Shown here piece after piece: positions 60,733-64,000 of a stretch of DNA of 64,000 bases. The notes under the pieces are model-generated. The model saw nothing but the letters and a program-made list of their open reading frames with translations. It made no database searches and was not told the DNA's origin. Position numbers and translations under genes: made by a program. Source of the DNA: a methanogenic archaeon ISO4-H5 (lineage in GTDB: Archaea > Thermoplasmatota > Thermoplasmata > Methanomassiliicoccales > Methanomethylophilaceae); assembly GCA_001560915.1 (NCBI GenBank), contig CP014214.1, positions 1,364,001-1,428,000 on the forward strand, given 5' to 3'. Position 1 is the first letter of the stretch; every line of letters starts with the position of its first letter.

Positions 60733-61380
60733 TCAAGCGTCCTGTGCGACCTTCTTTGCCTTGTCGGTGGTCTCGTTTGCGGTCTCTCCGTAAATGTCTG
60801 CACCGATCTTGTCACAGTAGATCTGGGTAATGGGGGCTCCGCCGACCATCATGGTGACTTTGTCCCTGAGGCCCTGCTCCTTGGTGATGTCGATGATGGT
60901 CTTCATGACGGTCATGGTGGTGGTCATGAGAGCGGACATTCCACAGAAGTTGCATCCTCCCTTGATCTCATCGATGAATTTCTGGGTGGGTACGTCACGT
61001 CCGAGATCGTGGACCTCGAATCCGGCGCACTGGAGCATAGTGGAACAGATGGACTTTCCGATGTCGTGGACATCTCCCTCGACGGTTCCCATAACTGCAA
61101 GTCCGAGTTTCTCAGTGGATCCTCCGGCGGATGCGAGCTTGGGGCCAAGGATCTCCATTGCCTTGTTCATTCCGGCTGCTGCGGAGAGAACGTGGGGCAG
61201 GAAGAGCCTTCCCTTCTGGAAAAGAACTCCGACCTCGGTCATTCCAGCGGACATTGCGTCGATGATGGCGGTAGGGGCCATTCCGGCGGCGTCTGCTTTG
61301 TTGACTGCATCGATGATGCCAGGGAGCTTGACAGCTACCATTGCATCGTAGAGAGCTTTGCTTTCTGCTTCAAATGCCAT
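60733..61380 (-). CDS. mtbC: Dimethylamine corrinoid protein MtbC
   Basis: 215-216 residues with helical cap (LYDAMVAVKLPGIIDAVNKA, VLFQKGRLFLPHVLSAAAGM) and B12 domain (GDVHDIGKSICSTMLQCAGFE, ALMTTTMTVMKTI). ATG 61380 has TTGGAGGAAAA eight to ten bases upstream; the open frame runs on to 61461 through its leader. First gene of the mtbC-mtbB-permease operon. Confidence 0.93.
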   Translation of the reverse strand: MAFEAESKALYDAMVAVKLPGIIDAVNKADAAGMAPTAIIDAMSAGMTEVGVLFQKGRLFLPHVLSAAAGMNKAMEILGPKLASAGGSTEKLGLAVMGTVEGDVHDIGKSICSTMLQCAGFEVHDLGRDVPTQKFIDEIKGGCNFCGMSALMTTTMTVMKTIIDITKEQGLRDKVTMMVGGAPITQIYCDKIGADIYGETANETTDKAKKVAQDA

Positions 61381-61761
61381 TTTGTTTTCCTCCAATCGGA
61401 TTTTGCAATCCAATTGTCCCATAAAACTTATCCGTGCTATATAATGATTTTTAGGTTGCAACCAACTGTATATAAATGCAACGTTTAAGCATCAAACACC
61501 CGTTAAGAAAATCCGTCAGCAAAACGAACAAAAATTGTATATTATTTATAAGAAAGAGATATCCAAAATTTGTTCGTAGCTAAATTTATATACAAAAATG
61601 ATTCCAAAAACTTATATTTATAAAGGAACGTCGCAAAATGTACATTACTCTGTTGGATGTATGATCATCCAACCAAGTATCAAACTCATTCCGATACCCG
61701 CAGCAATACTGCAGTACCTGTCTACACATTCTTTTTTTATCGGTGACGCGGTTGCCGATGC
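61381..61761. promoter_or_regulatory. AT-rich region upstream of mtbC and the zinc-ribbon gene
   Basis: 381 bases without a gene. Leftward: a TATA-like attatata at about 61436-61445 (minus) and a leader hairpin GGATT-GCAA-AATCC just before the mtbC ribosome site. Rightward: tttatatac and gttttatttataaaggaa-type stretches at about 61584-61625 and a perfect 8-bp inverted repeat GTTGGATG-TATGAT-CATCCAAC (61652-61673). Confidence 0.5.
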
Positions 61762-62223
61762 ATGTCGCTGATCACCGTAACCTGCCCCGAATGCGGCGAG
61801 AGAATCCAGCTAAACGATGAAAAGGAATTCGGATTCTGCATGAACTGCGGCCACAGAATCGAAGTAGCCTCCGTGAAACCTCCTGCAAAGAAGGAGACCC
61901 CCAAAGAACCGGAAATCCCCGAGGAACTCAAAGAGACCTATGAGAAGGCCAAAGCCGGCGACGTCAACGCCCAATACGAGCTCGGTACCTGCTACATGAC
62001 AGGCAAGATCGTACACCAGGATTTCGAACAGGCACTCGTTTGGCTCAACAAAGCCGCCGACCAGGGAGAACCCTTCGCTATGTACAATATCGGAATCCTG
62101 TACTCCTGCGGTCACGGGGTCAAACAGAACTGCTCCAAGGCTCAGCTCTGGTTCGCCAAGGCCAACGAGCACGGACTCATCGACAGGATTAATGAGGCCA
62201 AAGCAAAGCAAAAATCCCAGTAA
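61762..62223 (+). CDS. Zinc-ribbon and Sel1-repeat protein
   Basis: 153 residues. N-terminal zinc ribbon TCPECGERIQLNDEKEFGFCMNC, proline/lysine linker, then two Sel1-like repeats (NAQYELGTCYMTGKIV..., FAMYNIGILYSCGHGVKQN). Such proteins act as scaffolds. No membrane segment. Function unknown. Confidence 0.7.
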   Translation: MSLITVTCPECGERIQLNDEKEFGFCMNCGHRIEVASVKPPAKKETPKEPEIPEELKETYEKAKAGDVNAQYELGTCYMTGKIVHQDFEQALVWLNKAADQGEPFAMYNIGILYSCGHGVKQNCSKAQLWFAKANEHGLIDRINEAKAKQKSQ

Positions 62224-62273
62224 TCTGGAACAAAACCTCTTCCCAACCACTTATCTGTCCAAAAATACCCAGG

Positions 62274-62346
62274 TGCGGCAGCCGGGATTCGAACCCGAGT
62301 TCTAACCTTGGCAAGGTTAAGTGCTAACCAACTACACTACTGCCAC
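62274..62346 (-). tRNA. tRNA-Gly (anticodon GCC)
   Basis: 73 nucleotides on the minus strand, CCA not encoded. Acceptor GUGGCAG pairs with CUGCCGC; anticodon arm UAACC-UUGCCAA-GGUUA gives GCC; T-arm has GGUUCGAAUCC. The AT-rich stretch to its right (62347-62419) separates it from the DUF1846 gene. Confidence 0.95.
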
Positions 62347-62419
62347 AGTGGGTACTGCGAGGATTGACTCAATCCATATAAAGCTTATGTTGGGGCCTGG
62401 GCCCGCCTTTATGCGGACC

Positions 62420-63904
62420 TCAGTGGCCGAACATGAGCTTGGTCTGGAGAATGGGCTCGCAGGTGAGATTCAGTCCGAGCTTCCTCAGGATGGAAATGTC
62501 CTGGGGATACTGTGTGACGGAACAGTGGATATCGCAGCCTTTCAGGAAACCGATCTGGTCGAGAGCCTTCTTGGCAAGCTGGTCCTTGGAAGCCGAAATC
62601 GATAGAGCCAGCATCATCTCATCCGCACGGAGCATGGTGTTCTCGAAACCGAGGATCTGGGTCCTCATGTCCTGGATGGGTTTGATGATCTCCGGCAGGA
62701 CGATGTCCTTCTCCTTGTGGATCTTGGCGATGTACTTCAGAGCATTGAGGATGGCGGCGGATACCGCGGTGAGGTCCTTGCTGCGCTTTCCGAGGACGAT
62801 GGTACCGTCCTCGAGCTCGATTCCGGCGATGGCCTTGGAATACTCCGCGGCCGCATCCCTGACGGTCTTGTACAGGGGGAAGTCGTCGGGAGATACGTTG
62901 GCCTGCTTCATGATGGTGTCCATCCTGCTGACGGCCTTGTCGCCCACCTTGCCAGAGAGCTTCTCCACGTGGGTGCGGTAGTACCTCCTTACAATCTCCC
63001 TCTTGGAGGCCTCGTTGACCACGTCTTCGTTGCAGATGCAGAATCCCACATGGTTGACACCCATATCCGTGGGGGACTGGTAAGGGCTCTCACCAAGCAT
63101 CTTCTCGAAAAGCGCCTTCAGGACGGGGAAGGTCTCCACGTCGCGGTTGTAGTTGACGGCGGTGATGCCGTGGGCGGCGAGATGGAACGGATCGATGAGG
63201 TTGATATCCTCCAAGTCCACGGTCGCCGCTTCGTAGGCTAGGTTGACAGGGTGGTACAGGGGGAGGTTCCATACTGGGAAGGTCTCGAACTTGGCGTATC
63301 CGGAACGGATGCCCTTCATATTGTCCTGATACACCTGGGACAGCGAGACTGCGAGCTTTCCGCTGCCGGGTCCGGGGGCGGTGACGAGCACGACAGGGGC
63401 GGTGGTCTCGACATACTCGTTCTTGCCGTATCCGTTCTCGCTCACGATGAGGTCGATGTTCTCGGGATAGCCGTGGATAGGGTAGTGGAGATAGCTCTTG
63501 ATGCCCCTCTCCTGGAGCACCTTCCTGAAGATGTCGGCCTCCGGCTGCCCGGCATACATGGTGAGGACGACGGTACCGGTCTTGATTCCCCAGCTTTGGT
63601 ACTGCTCGATCATGCGGAGACACTCGATATCGTAGGTGATTCCGAGATCTCCCCTCTCCTTGCTCTTCTGGATATCCTGACAGTTGACGCAGACGATGGC
63701 TTCCAGCTTGTCCTTCATGGTGGAGAGCATGCGGATCTTGTTGTCGGGAAGGAATCCCGGGAGGATCCTGGATGCGTGCATGTCGTCGAAGATCTTGCCG
63801 CCGACCTCGAGGTACAGTTTACCTCCGAACTTCGCCATGCGGTCGAGAATTGCTTTCGTCTGCAGTTCGGTGTACTTCTTACTATCAAAGCCGAGGGCAG
63901 TCAT
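62420..63904 (-). CDS. DUF1846 family protein
   Basis: 494 residues, matching DUF1846 along its length (LGFDSKKYTELQTKAILDRM at the start, YLEVGGKIFDDMHASRILPG, VVLVTAPGPGSGKLAVSLSQ, CEPILQTKLMFGH at the end). Structures of the family show a nucleotide- or cofactor-like site, but function is not established. ATG 63904 is used; a TTG at 63919 is in frame. Nearly complete and soluble. Confidence 0.85.
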   Translation of the reverse strand: MTALGFDSKKYTELQTKAILDRMAKFGGKLYLEVGGKIFDDMHASRILPGFLPDNKIRMLSTMKDKLEAIVCVNCQDIQKSKERGDLGITYDIECLRMIEQYQSWGIKTGTVVLTMYAGQPEADIFRKVLQERGIKSYLHYPIHGYPENIDLIVSENGYGKNEYVETTAPVVLVTAPGPGSGKLAVSLSQVYQDNMKGIRSGYAKFETFPVWNLPLYHPVNLAYEAATVDLEDINLIDPFHLAAHGITAVNYNRDVETFPVLKALFEKMLGESPYQSPTDMGVNHVGFCICNEDVVNEASKREIVRRYYRTHVEKLSGKVGDKAVSRMDTIMKQANVSPDDFPLYKTVRDAAAEYSKAIAGIELEDGTIVLGKRSKDLTAVSAAILNALKYIAKIHKEKDIVLPEIIKPIQDMRTQILGFENTMLRADEMMLALSISASKDQLAKKALDQIGFLKGCDIHCSVTQYPQDISILRKLGLNLTCEPILQTKLMFGH

Positions 63905-63975
63905 GTTAACTTCGTTCAAAATCCGTTCTTGGTTTTTGAATATTTGGATATCGATTTTTCACATGAACGTCTGTT

Positions 63976-64000
63976 ATGTCCGAGAACGAACAGCAGATAT
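63976..64000 (+). CDS. Possible start of a rightward gene at the window edge
   Basis: An ATG at 63976 opens MSENEQQI and continues beyond the window; another ATG at 63963 opens a different frame. Only a few codons are visible. Confidence 0.25.

Noticed and set aside
1-64000. CRISPR arrays, rRNA operons and insertion sequences with terminal inverted repeats
   Set aside because: No regularly spaced short repeats, no rRNA-like sequence and no paired terminal repeats were found; the two PD-(D/E)XK genes lack visible element ends.

Overview
The window reads as a chromosome segment of a methylotrophic methanogen of the order Methanomassiliicoccales (Thermoplasmata). Reasons: a pyrrolysine cassette of the type without an N-terminal PylS domain (tRNA-Pyl, pylS, pylB, pylC, pylD); mono- and dimethylamine methyltransferase genes that are interrupted by one in-frame TAG and continue in frame; their corrinoid proteins; the corrinoid reductive activase RamA; and archaeal housekeeping genes (diphthine synthase, Trm5, CobY, HypA/HypD, NikR). 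All roughly 60 complete genes whose stops I read end in TGA or TAA. TAG appears only as an internal codon, which fits an organism that reads TAG as pyrrolysine.

Layout. 1-7600: small housekeeping genes, a GC-rich candidate structured RNA (1809-1922), an ADP-forming acyl-CoA synthetase, a dphB-trm5 pair and a PD-(D/E)XK transposase-like protein. 7650-11610: dCTP deaminase-like protein and a two-gene nitrogenase-like system, whose larger gene fuses a NifH domain to a NifD domain and carries an in-frame TAG inside the NifD part. 11790-21860: a 1354-residue repeat surface protein, then an ABC uptake system (binding protein, permease, ATPase) whose permease is fused to a large extracellular beta-propeller and DUF4430-like domains. 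22065-27212: a tight five-gene corrinoid assembly and salvage operon (cobD, cbiB, cbiZ, cobS, cobY). 27213-43900: topoisomerase I, nikR with a palindromic operator, a ligase-like gene, folC, nth, hypA-hypD, an SMR pair, a DUF1848 gene, a BASS transporter behind a Fur-box-like palindrome, an XRE/DUF2975 pair, a UbiA/UbiE pair and an M18 peptidase. 44100-61400: a second PD-(D/E)XK protein, ramA, a DEAD-box helicase, the pyl cassette, two mtmB genes, mtmC, a divergent corrinoid protein, an amine permease, mtbB and mtbC. 61760-64000: a zinc-ribbon/Sel1 protein, tRNA-Gly, a DUF1846 protein and the start of another gene.

How it fits together. Methylamines enter through the APC permease. MtmB or MtbB moves the methyl group to the corrinoid of MtmC or MtbC, RamA re-reduces that corrinoid, and the pyl genes supply the 22nd amino acid that the methyltransferases need. 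The corrinoid is scavenged by the fused ABC system and rebuilt by the cob operon, so corrinoid supply and corrinoid use both lie in this window. The most interesting candidates are the nitrogenase-like NifH-NifD fusion with an apparent pyrrolysine codon, next to the corrinoid uptake genes, and the permease fused to a propeller. Their functions are inferred, not shown.
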